From NCBI GenBank assembly GCA_023429375.1, contig JAEYVY010000007.1:1-64000 (forward strand): a stretch of DNA of 64,000 bases, written 5' to 3'. The notes below the pieces were generated by a model. It did no database searches. It was not told where the DNA came from and saw nothing but the letters and a program-made list of their open reading frames with translations. Of the stretch, positions 9,662 to 17,394 are shown piece after piece (position 1 is the first letter of the stretch; each line of letters opens with the position of its first letter). This DNA is from Bacteroidota bacterium. GTDB lineage: Bacteria > Bacteroidota > Bacteroidia > Bacteroidales > Tannerellaceae. A program made the position numbers and the translations under genes.

Positions 9662-10911
9662 ACTTCTCCCCTCCTTCTCTTGTTTCCAGACCAAAACAGA
9701 CAAACCGAACCTATACCAAGTAAGCATATTCCCAAATAAACGGGATAAAGCCACGGATCATAAACCAATTCCAAACTGCTATAGGTCGACATCTTGCCTG
9801 CATCGTTGTCATATCCATATTGATAGATTGTCCAATGTCCTACACGGAATGGTTTATTAACCTCCAATACGGTATGGTATGTTCCTCCTTCTTCCGTATA
9901 GATATTAATATCCGATAGGAATCGTTTAGGCTCCGGTTGCGTCATGACAATACAATATTGGTCATCTAAAGACAATGTCATATACAATTGAGCCAGATTT
10001 CCACCGCAAACCCATCCGGCATATACAGAACCTGTCACACGGTTTGTTGCAGTTACACGGGCAGCCGGCGTAGCTCCGGGCATATGTACTTCGTGATACG
10101 TACTATCACTGTTGCGAATCGCCTGATGAATATATTCGTCTAATCGGATATCCCAGTCGGCCAACTTTCCTTCTGGTCTCTTTTCATCGATAGAGAAAAA
10201 ATCGGGTTCACTGGCAGGTTGTGGTTGTCCAGTTTCACGGTCAATAACCGTCAGTTTTGGAGGATATTCTTCCATATCAAAGTCATTCAGTGTAATGCCA
10301 ATCGGAAGTTCCAACACATCACCAGTTTCACTATACACCCGCCACTCCGTTTCTCCTTCACGTATATGCATCACATAACGTCTTGTATCGGCCGCACCTA
10401 AACCCGAGGCAAAGAGCAAAAGCCATAATCCGAAATGGTTCAGATAGAAAGCATAATCCTGTTTACGAAAGGCAATAAGTCTTCGTACCAGCAAAGCTCC
10501 AAGCGAAAGAAGTGTTAACAGATAAAGCAAGACAAACGGCCAGGCAGTCGTCATCTGCTTAAAACCTAAACGGGTAAAAAGTCCGGTATCATGCGGATCA
10601 AGACGGGCAAGCTGGGGTGTAAGCCCCATAATCAACGTAAAAAAAAGTAAGCCACCAATACAGGAAACGGCAAACGGTACACCCGAAAACCACATATAAA
10701 ATCCGGTTTTTCTAGCCACCGAAAAAGCCGCTAAAAAAAGGATTAGCATGAGCCCCACTAATAAGTTAACGGGGTATTGCAGTAGGAAAAAATCAAATGG
10801 TCCATTCATCAACTGAAGGACAATACCTATAAAGACAATTCCTCCGACAAATACAAGGCTTTCCTTATATTGCCAGGGGAATTGCCACATACTACGTGTA
10901 TTTCTTTCCAT
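9658..10911 (-). CDS. resB: ResB-like cytochrome c biogenesis protein
   Basis: A 417-aa membrane protein that serves as the ResB (Ccs1) half of the system II cytochrome c synthase. Four hydrophobic segments occupy roughly the first 180 residues. A large predicted periplasmic domain follows (about 180-385, with the GHWTIYQYGYD segment typical of ResB C-termini), then a final membrane helix near 390-407. It starts 16 nt after the nrfA stop and overlaps ccsA by 4 nt, which indicates translational coupling. The position next to nrfHA, which together need nine haem attachments, explains its presence. Confidence 0.87.
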   Translation of the reverse strand: MERNTRSMWQFPWQYKESLVFVGGIVFIGIVLQLMNGPFDFFLLQYPVNLLVGLMLILFLAAFSVARKTGFYMWFSGVPFAVSCIGGLLFFTLIMGLTPQLARLDPHDTGLFTRLGFKQMTTAWPFVLLYLLTLLSLGALLVRRLIAFRKQDYAFYLNHFGLWLLLFASGLGAADTRRYVMHIREGETEWRVYSETGDVLELPIGITLNDFDMEEYPPKLTVIDRETGQPQPASEPDFFSIDEKRPEGKLADWDIRLDEYIHQAIRNSDSTYHEVHMPGATPAARVTATNRVTGSVYAGWVCGGNLAQLYMTLSLDDQYCIVMTQPEPKRFLSDINIYTEEGGTYHTVLEVNKPFRVGHWTIYQYGYDNDAGKMSTYSSLELVYDPWLYPVYLGICLLGIGSVCLFWSGNKRRRGEV

Positions 10912-10927
10912 ATATGATTAGGGATAT

Positions 10928-12427
10928 TTAAAGCGATGCTCTTAATTTACCTTCGCTTTTCGCTTTTTCTATCCATTTAGGAACAACCGTCTTAATCCAA
11001 TTCTCTTTTTTCTCTTTCAATGAATTCATGTCCAGACCGATATAAGCCTGTGCTTTTTCTTTGGTAGACAAGTCCGGCATTTCCACGTCTGTAACACCGT
11101 GCTTAAAGAGTACTTTTTGCAACTCCAGTTGCGCTTGCAAACTTTTGTCTAAGCTATGCGCAAGAATACGTTGCGTTTCTACCGGAGCATGGAAAGACGC
11201 ACCATGTGAAGCCACGGCAAAGTCCCAACGCCATTGTGCCTGACGCAACAATTTCAATGAAGCAGCCATTTCTGAATCAGAAGCACCCTTATCCCAAGCT
11301 GCTTTAGCCATAATATGTGCTTTGCTTAACTCTTTTTCAATTCTGTCTCGTATTTCAAGCGCCTTGTCTTGATATTCGTATACATAATTACGCAAGTTCT
11401 CTTCCGAGTCACGATGACAGGTCTGACATGTATTCGAGATGTTCTTCAAAGGACTCATTACTTGATGATTGGAATATTTGATACCTCCTTCAGCTGTGTA
11501 TGGCATATGGCAGTCTGCGCAGGAAAGTCCGCGTTTAGCATGAGGTCCTAATTGGAAAATTTCGTAATCCGGATGTTGAGCTTTCAACATAGGAGCCTTA
11601 CTTACTGCATGCGTCCAGTCAGCATATTCAGATTCATCAAAATATTTTTCCATGTCCTCTACTGTCATACCTTCATCCCATGGGAAAGTTAGATATTTAT
11701 CACTCTTTTGGAAGAAATATTCCACATGGCATTGAGCACAAACCAGCGATCTCATTTCTTGAGGGGTTGCTTCGGATATATCTTTTCCTTGACGCGCAAA
11801 GGCTTCAACTAACGCAGGGCGGGTAATGGTCAGATTCATGGTTACCGGGTCGTGACAATCTGCACAGCCTATCGGATTCATTACTTCAGCACCAAAATCA
11901 CTCCAGTTGGCAATATAGAAATTTTCAATTCCTTTTTCATGCATTAGCCGTGGCACATCCGGACTTTTACAAGTCCAACAGGTTCCTGGTTGCATTTCTC
12001 CTTCTCCACCTTCCGGAGTTCCCGTTCTTAACGTATTGCGCACATCCTCTACAGCATGCATGTGTCCACGAGGCGCTGTATATTCACGAGAAAAGGCATA
12101 TCCCGCCCATAAGACAACCATTTCCGGACGTTTTTCAAGCACATCCTCTGGCATATTCCCCAGATGTTTGCTCTTGAAATCCATGTTTCGAGTCATTTTC
12201 CACGTATTGTACTCACGAGGATAATTCAGCCCCCACTCGTCATTGTGGGGATTAATTCCGGTTATTTCAACTTTCTTATTATTAAACAAGGTTACAATTT
12301 CTGCGCGTCGCTCCGTAATAGAGGCGGCCAACAAGCCAAGAACGAACACTCCGATCATAACAACGGAAAAGATACCCCATCCTATCATGGGTTTACGTTT
12401 GATTGCTTCTGCTAATTTCTTAAACAT
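10928..12427 (-). CDS. nrfA: Ammonia-forming cytochrome c nitrite reductase NrfA
   Basis: The 499-aa pentahaem enzyme reduces nitrite to ammonium with six electrons in the periplasm. All five haem sites are present: CWTCK at 150-154 (the active-site haem with lysine as axial ligand) and four CxxCH motifs at 188, 230, 303 and 334. The N-terminal hydrophobic segment (about 15-36) is a signal anchor or signal peptide. Length and spacing are those of a standard NrfA. It follows nrfH by 22 nt and precedes resB, forming a dissimilatory nitrite ammonification operon that takes electrons from menaquinol through NrfH. Confidence 0.97.
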   Translation of the reverse strand: MFKKLAEAIKRKPMIGWGIFSVVMIGVFVLGLLAASITERRAEIVTLFNNKKVEITGINPHNDEWGLNYPREYNTWKMTRNMDFKSKHLGNMPEDVLEKRPEMVVLWAGYAFSREYTAPRGHMHAVEDVRNTLRTGTPEGGEGEMQPGTCWTCKSPDVPRLMHEKGIENFYIANWSDFGAEVMNPIGCADCHDPVTMNLTITRPALVEAFARQGKDISEATPQEMRSLVCAQCHVEYFFQKSDKYLTFPWDEGMTVEDMEKYFDESEYADWTHAVSKAPMLKAQHPDYEIFQLGPHAKRGLSCADCHMPYTAEGGIKYSNHQVMSPLKNISNTCQTCHRDSEENLRNYVYEYQDKALEIRDRIEKELSKAHIMAKAAWDKGASDSEMAASLKLLRQAQWRWDFAVASHGASFHAPVETQRILAHSLDKSLQAQLELQKVLFKHGVTDVEMPDLSTKEKAQAYIGLDMNSLKEKKENWIKTVVPKWIEKAKSEGKLRASL

Positions 12428-12449
12428 AATCTGCTGGTCTTATTTTGTT

Positions 12450-13031
12450 TTACTTATTTTTCATTCTTTCCTTTAACCATTCAGGTACCGGCGACTCAGG
12501 CAACGGAACCAATGCGTTTGGTGAAGCCGAAAGACTACTCACCTTGGTATGCGGCACCTTGGTATGACAATCCCAGCATGCCTTACCTTTGCCCTCATTC
12601 ACATCACTATAGCTAATCATACCTGTTTTAACAAATTCTGTATTGAGCTGCGTATGGCAACGGATACAATTATTCATGATGACACCATAACTTTCGTCTC
12701 GAGGACGGATAGCCTGAGGTTCAGCCCTCAATGTAAAAACAGCGGCATGATACAAGCCATCTTTTGCCTTAAATGCATATCCATTCAGGATATTATCTTG
12801 TGGTACATGACACTCATTACATGTAGCCCATTGCGCATGCGAACTATGATCCCATGATTGATAATAGGGAGTCATGATATGACAGTTTATACAAGCCGAT
12901 GGATCATCAGATAGATAAGAATGGGCTCTCGACATATAGACGGTATAGCCTCCGAGTCCGGCAACAATGCCGCCCACAATAAACAGTGGGAGTATAAATT
13001 GATTTGGGATATGGCTCAGGAGCTTTTTCAT
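12450..13031 (-). CDS. nrfH: Tetrahaem quinol dehydrogenase NrfH
   Basis: A 193-aa membrane-anchored cytochrome of the NapC/NirT family that passes electrons from menaquinol to NrfA. One N-terminal transmembrane helix (about residues 12-32) is followed by four CxxCH motifs at 47, 71, 122 and 152. This is the expected haem count and spacing. It sits 21 nt after the porin and 22 nt before nrfA on the minus strand, so all are likely on one transcript. The lack of nrfBCD genes fits the NrfHA type of system. Confidence 0.95.
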   Translation of the reverse strand: MKKLLSHIPNQFILPLFIVGGIVAGLGGYTVYMSRAHSYLSDDPSACINCHIMTPYYQSWDHSSHAQWATCNECHVPQDNILNGYAFKAKDGLYHAAVFTLRAEPQAIRPRDESYGVIMNNCIRCHTQLNTEFVKTGMISYSDVNEGKGKACWDCHTKVPHTKVSSLSASPNALVPLPESPVPEWLKERMKNK

Positions 13032-13052
13032 AATATCTTATTTTATTTAGTA

Positions 13053-14090
13053 TTAGAAAGCAACTTGCAGTTGCACAAACACAACATTAGCATTCTCTGC
13101 ATTCCAGTTTTCTGAATAGTCCGAATACGTATAATTCAATTGTACCCTGCACTGTGGATAAAAATAATAATTAAATCCAAATGTATAGTCGAAAACATCG
13201 GCATTAACAACTTTATCCCGATTATAATAATCAACCTTTCCCAATACATTTAACTTCTTTGGAATCAGATAATAAAGCCCGAGTGCATAGAGCCCTTCGC
13301 GCTTGATTCCTCCGTCGTTACCATGGACCCATTCCGTTCTTGCCGTAAAGCGATCGGAATTATAGTCCGCACTCAGATACCATCTGTTTCTAACATGGTC
13401 GTTCAATCCATTATCACCAGGCTTAACATAGGTGGCCTGTCCAAAGTAAGCACCTCCTCCAACACGTAGCTCTTTTACCGGTTTAAAAAGCAACATACCG
13501 GCAAAGTCCTTCCCATTATTCACTTCGCTGGTAGTCACCCCTGTTCCCTGAAATAACCCAACAGAATAACGAATCAGATGATGGTCTCCCATTGGAATCA
13601 GGTCGCCCGAAGCCATGATCCCGGCATCTCGTCCAAAATTATTCTTACCATTCTGCATTCGCAAAACATCATCGGCCCCAGCATATCCCACCAAATTGGA
13701 GATCGTTCTTGAATAGGAAGCAGTTTCCAACGTAGCGGGTACAAACTGGCTTTCAAGTGTAAAAGGACTTTTAAACTGACCCACTTTCAAGTTAAAAGCA
13801 TTGTCTGCTGTCCATTCACCCCAAAATTCCTGTACAGAAGGATTAACAAACTCTAAGAGAAAGCCGTATCTGAACGATTCGTTCAATTTCCCATTTACCG
13901 AGATGAACAGATTTTTGGCCTTTGTTTCATGATGTATGGCATTAACATCCGAATAGCTATACATCAGTTGTCCGTTGCCTCCAATTTGGAGATAGGGCGA
14001 GCTAAAAAACTTCCTTACGGGTTGTTCTTGTGCAGATGAAGAAATACCCGTTAGGCATAGTATGAGAATGAGGAAAACTTGTTTTTTCAT
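13053..14090 (-). CDS. Outer-membrane porin (OprO/OprP-like)
   Basis: A 345-aa protein with a signal peptide (about 1-20, ending SSSAQ) and alternating beta-barrel strands throughout. It ends in the aromatic-terminated VVFVQLQVAF expected of an outer-membrane barrel. Segments such as KVGQFKSPFTLESQF and YSRTISNLVGYAGADD resemble the phosphate-selective porin O/P family. It is the first gene of the nrf operon, so the likely cargo is nitrite or another small anion reaching periplasmic NrfA; that is inferred from position only. Upstream lies a Crp/Fnr-like palindrome at 14160-14175. Confidence 0.82.
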   Translation of the reverse strand: MKKQVFLILILCLTGISSSAQEQPVRKFFSSPYLQIGGNGQLMYSYSDVNAIHHETKAKNLFISVNGKLNESFRYGFLLEFVNPSVQEFWGEWTADNAFNLKVGQFKSPFTLESQFVPATLETASYSRTISNLVGYAGADDVLRMQNGKNNFGRDAGIMASGDLIPMGDHHLIRYSVGLFQGTGVTTSEVNNGKDFAGMLLFKPVKELRVGGGAYFGQATYVKPGDNGLNDHVRNRWYLSADYNSDRFTARTEWVHGNDGGIKREGLYALGLYYLIPKKLNVLGKVDYYNRDKVVNADVFDYTFGFNYYFYPQCRVQLNYTYSDYSENWNAENANVVFVQLQVAF

Positions 14091-14159
14091 GATATACTAT
14101 GATTTATAGTTGCTTTCTGGTTTTAAGTCACAAAGAATATATTTTTTTGATTAAAAAAG

Positions 14160-14175
14160 TGTGATAATTATTACA
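14160..14175. promoter_or_regulatory. Crp/Fnr-type palindrome upstream of the nrf operon
   Basis: TGTGATAATTATTACA is a 16-bp palindrome with one mismatched pair (TGT-n-AT-AATT-AT-n-ACA). It resembles sites bound by Crp/Fnr-family regulators, which control nitrite and nitrosative-stress genes in many anaerobes. It lies 70 bp upstream of the porin start in the gap divergent to trmB. Confidence 0.4.
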
Positions 14176-14253
14176 TTGATGCATGTTGGTACTATGTTAT
14201 ATAGCAACGAATCTGTAAGTTTGCCGGATAATTGAACATTCAAAGCTTACTAT

Positions 14254-14261
14254 TATCTTTG
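14254..14261 (+). promoter_or_regulatory. -7 promoter element very close to trmB
   Basis: TATCTTTG matches TAnnTTTG and ends only 4 nt before the trmB ATG, so transcription should start at or next to the start codon. Confidence 0.6.
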
Positions 14262-14265
14262 TGGT

Positions 14266-15024
14266 ATGGGAAAGAATAAATTAGCAAAATTTGACGACAT
14301 GGAGGGATATCCCCATGTTTTTCAATACCCCTTTTCGGTTCTTGAAACAGAAGGTTTCGATATGAAAGGGCATTGGCATGAGCGTTTTTTCAAGAATAAC
14401 AATCCGATCGTGCTGGAATTAGGTTGTGGAAAGGGTGAGTATACAGTCGGATTAGGCAAACTATTTCCTGACAAGAACTTCATTGGCGTGGATATCAAAG
14501 GTGCACGCATGTGGAGTGGTGCCAAGGAATCACTCGAAACAGGGATGACCAACGTAGCTTTCTTACGCACCCACATTGAACTGATCAACCGTTTCTTTGC
14601 GGCCGGCGAAGTATCCGAAATCTGGCTTACTTTCCCTGATCCGCAGATGAAGAAAGTCAATAAACGACTCACCTCTACCCGGTTCATGAAGCTTTATAGG
14701 GAAATCCTTTCCGGAGATGGAATTATCCATTTGAAGACGGACAGTAACTTCATGTATACCTATACCGTGAAGATGGCCGAGATTAACAAGTATCCTGTCT
14801 TGTTCCAAACAGACGACCTCTATCACAGCGGTTCGTTAGATCCTATTTTGGGAATTAAAACCTATTACGAACAACAATGGCTCGACAGAGGTTTAAACAT
14901 TAAGTACATCAAGTTTGTTTGCGAAGAACGTGAGGCGCTTATCGAACCTGAAGAAGAAATAGAGTTTGATGCTTACCGTAGCTTCAACAGAAGTAAACGA
15001 AGCGCTCTGGCATCAGGCAAATAA
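14266..15024 (+). CDS. trmB: tRNA (guanine-N7)-methyltransferase TrmB
   Basis: A 252-aa SAM-dependent enzyme that makes m7G46 in the variable loop of tRNAs. The SAM-binding motif [11 protein letters not shown] is at about residue 46, and [13 protein letters not shown] and the catalytic-face motif [17 protein letters not shown] follow. The C-terminal [18 protein letters not shown] and [13 protein letters not shown] are typical of Bacteroidetes members. The start MGKNKL is the conserved one, and the promoter -7 element ends 4 nt before it, so the mRNA is predicted to be leaderless. mrp follows after 29 nt. Confidence 0.94.
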   Translation: MGKNKLAKFDDMEGYPHVFQYPFSVLETEGFDMKGHWHERFFKNNNPIVLELGCGKGEYTVGLGKLFPDKNFIGVDIKGARMWSGAKESLETGMTNVAFLRTHIELINRFFAAGEVSEIWLTFPDPQMKKVNKRLTSTRFMKLYREILSGDGIIHLKTDSNFMYTYTVKMAEINKYPVLFQTDDLYHSGSLDPILGIKTYYEQQWLDRGLNIKYIKFVCEEREALIEPEEEIEFDAYRSFNRSKRSALASGK

Positions 15025-15053
15025 AAGTGAAGTGATTAAAATAGAACTACAAA

Positions 15054-16163
15054 ATGAAACTATATCCTAAACTCATTTTGGACGCCCTTTCAAAGGTGCG
15101 TTATCCCGGAAATGGCAAAGACCTGATTTCTGCGGGAATGGTAGAAGACGATATCCGGATCGAAGGGATGAAAGTGAGTTTCTCAATTGTTTTTGAGAAG
15201 CCAAACGACCCGTTCATTAAATCGGTGATTAAGGCTGCCGAAACAGCTATCCTCACCTATGTAAGCCCCGATGTGGAAATTAAAGGGAATATACGACCGA
15301 TTGCTCCGGAAATTGTAAGGCCTGAACCGGACAAATTGTTGCCCGAAGTAAAAAATATAATTGCAATCTCATCCGGAAAAGGGGGAGTTGGAAAAAGTAC
15401 AGTCGCAGCAAACCTAGCAGTTGCTTTGGCGGGCTTAGGTTATAAGGTTGGTTTATTAGATGCTGATATATTCGGTCCATCTCAACCCAAGATGTTCAAT
15501 GTCGAAGATGCCCGTCCTTACATGGAAACCGTTAATGGAAGAGAGCTTATTCAGCCGGCCGAGAATTACGGTGTAAAGCTATTGTCCATCGGCTTTTTCG
15601 TTAACAAGAAAGATGCCGTTTTATGGCGCGGATCCATGGCCAGCAATGCACTCAAACAATTGATTAGCGATGCAAACTGGGGTGATCTTGATTATTTCCT
15701 AATCGACCTTCCTCCAGGAACAAGCGATATCCATCTTACGCTGGTTCAAACACTCGGTATAACCGGTGCAGTAGTCATCAGTACCCCTCAAGAGGTAGCT
15801 TTGGCAGATGCACGTAAGGGTATCAGCATGTTTACCGGTGAGAAAATTAATGTTCCTGTACTTGGATTAGTTGAAAATATGGCCTGGTTTACGCCTGCAG
15901 AATTACCTGAAAACAAATATTATATCTTCGGAAAGGAAGGGTGCAAACGACTGGCTGAAGAACTGGACATTCCTCTATTAGGACAGATTCCTATCGTACA
16001 AAGTATTTGTGAAGGAGGAGACAACGGTAAACCGGTAGCTTTAAATCCGGATTCGATTACCGGTGCTGCGTTCCGAGCTTTGGCTGAAAATGTTGTCGAA
16101 AAAGTAGACGAACGCAATCAGAACCAAGAGCCTACGCAGCGAGTAATCGTAAATGTGAAGTAA
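15054..16163 (+). CDS. mrp: Mrp/ApbC-type iron-sulfur carrier P-loop ATPase
   Basis: A 369-aa protein with an N-terminal MIP18 (DUF59) domain at about 1-75 and a Mrp/NBP35 P-loop domain at about 98-350. The deviant Walker A motif SGKGGVGKST is at 107-116, followed by LLDADIFGPSQ and the Walker B-like DYFLIDLPPGTSD. Family members carry and transfer Fe-S clusters. The usual CxxC cluster-bridging motif is missing: the region after VENMAWF reads TPAELPENKYYIFGKEGC with a single cysteine. Co-directional with trmB, and its stop lies 2 bp from the end of the convergent M16 peptidase gene. Confidence 0.9.
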   Translation: MKLYPKLILDALSKVRYPGNGKDLISAGMVEDDIRIEGMKVSFSIVFEKPNDPFIKSVIKAAETAILTYVSPDVEIKGNIRPIAPEIVRPEPDKLLPEVKNIIAISSGKGGVGKSTVAANLAVALAGLGYKVGLLDADIFGPSQPKMFNVEDARPYMETVNGRELIQPAENYGVKLLSIGFFVNKKDAVLWRGSMASNALKQLISDANWGDLDYFLIDLPPGTSDIHLTLVQTLGITGAVVISTPQEVALADARKGISMFTGEKINVPVLGLVENMAWFTPAELPENKYYIFGKEGCKRLAEELDIPLLGQIPIVQSICEGGDNGKPVALNPDSITGAAFRALAENVVEKVDERNQNQEPTQRVIVNVK

Positions 16164-16165
16164 GA

Positions 16166-17386
16166 TTATTCGTAAATCAAGGTCGATAGATTCGTTTCAG
16201 CAAACACCTCATTGGCAACCTCAAGCAGTTGTTCGGCTGTAATCTTTTCGATTTTTTCAATTGCTTCCAACAAGGTGTCGTAGCGATTATGGTGAAGAAA
16301 GCTTTTTCCTAACCCTAGGAAAAGGCCTTCTTTATTATCACCGGCAACACTTAGCTGCCCAATCAATTGTTTTTTAGCTGCAGCTAATTGGCTACCTGAA
16401 AGTTTTACTTCCCGCAACTTTTTAAGTTCCTTATACACCAATGAGAAGGCTTTCTTCGTATTCTTAGGATCAGTTCCGAAATAAATCGAGGCCAATCCCG
16501 TATCGGTATAATTCGTAATTCCCGATTCCACATTATACACCAGTCCGTTTTTCTCCCGCAAGGACACGTTTAACCGGTTATTCATGCCCGGACCACCGAT
16601 CATATTATTGAGCAGATACAAAGGCACACGCTTCGGATTAAACATATCATAGGCTTTGCCTCCAATTAGTACGTGTGTTTGATGATTATCATGCTTCTCC
16701 TTCTTAAAAAATGAGCTTGTAGATTCAGGGGCTTCCCTTCTATGCGAAAATCCAGGAAAAGATAGGTCCGCAAAAGCGCTCTCAGCCATCTTTATGATAC
16801 GAGAGAAGGGTTTCCTTCCCATCGAAAAGAAGACCATGTTAGAAGGCACATAAAAGCGTCGTACAAAATTCAAACCAGAGTCTGTATTGAAAGTAAGAAG
16901 CGATTCCTCATCACCCAAAATATTATGTCCAAATGAATGTCCGTTAAACAGATAATTCTCGAATTCATCGTATATCAGTTCCGAAGGACTGTCTTTATAG
17001 GAATTGATCTCATCCAGGATGACATCGACTTCTTTTTCAATTTCAGACATAGGGAACTGCGAGCTAAAGACCAAATCGGTCAATAGCTCGAAAGCCCTAT
17101 AATAATGTTCTTCCATGAAAACGGAATACACGAATGTTTCCTCCTTGGTCGTGTAGGCATTGAGTTCGCCTCCCACGTTTTCCATGCGGTTTAGGATATG
17201 CCATGATTTTCTCTTGCTGGTTCCTTTAAACAGCATGTGTTCTACGAAATGGGCCAAACCAAACTCGCCCGGAGCTTCATCGCGGGTTCCTACATTGATA
17301 GCGTATCCACAATAAGATACGGCCGAGTCTGTTGGCAAATGTACAATGCGAAGTCCGTTGGACAACACATGACTTTGATAGCTCAT
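16166..17386 (-). CDS. M16 family zinc peptidase
   Basis: A 406-aa single-chain M16 (pitrilysin/processing peptidase type) metalloprotease. The inverted zinc motif HFVEH is at 46-50, and the downstream Glu ligand lies in the EKEVDVILDEI stretch about 75 residues later. The R/Y pair region typical of the family appears around RVPLYLLNNMIGGPGMNNRL. No signal peptide is visible, so it is probably cytosolic. It begins 8 nt after the transglutaminase lipoprotein gene and is probably translated from the same mRNA; whether the two proteins cooperate is unknown. Convergent with mrp. Confidence 0.9.
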   Translation of the reverse strand: MSYQSHVLSNGLRIVHLPTDSAVSYCGYAINVGTRDEAPGEFGLAHFVEHMLFKGTSKRKSWHILNRMENVGGELNAYTTKEETFVYSVFMEEHYYRAFELLTDLVFSSQFPMSEIEKEVDVILDEINSYKDSPSELIYDEFENYLFNGHSFGHNILGDEESLLTFNTDSGLNFVRRFYVPSNMVFFSMGRKPFSRIIKMAESAFADLSFPGFSHRREAPESTSSFFKKEKHDNHQTHVLIGGKAYDMFNPKRVPLYLLNNMIGGPGMNNRLNVSLREKNGLVYNVESGITNYTDTGLASIYFGTDPKNTKKAFSLVYKELKKLREVKLSGSQLAAAKKQLIGQLSVAGDNKEGLFLGLGKSFLHHNRYDTLLEAIEKIEKITAEQLLEVANEVFAETNLSTLIYE

Positions 17387-17394
17387 AGCTTCAA

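Noticed and set aside
16164..16165. The 2-bp gap between convergent mrp and M16 peptidase genes as an assembly problem
   Set aside because: Both proteins end at family-typical positions with proper stop codons, so the tight spacing is simply compact packing.
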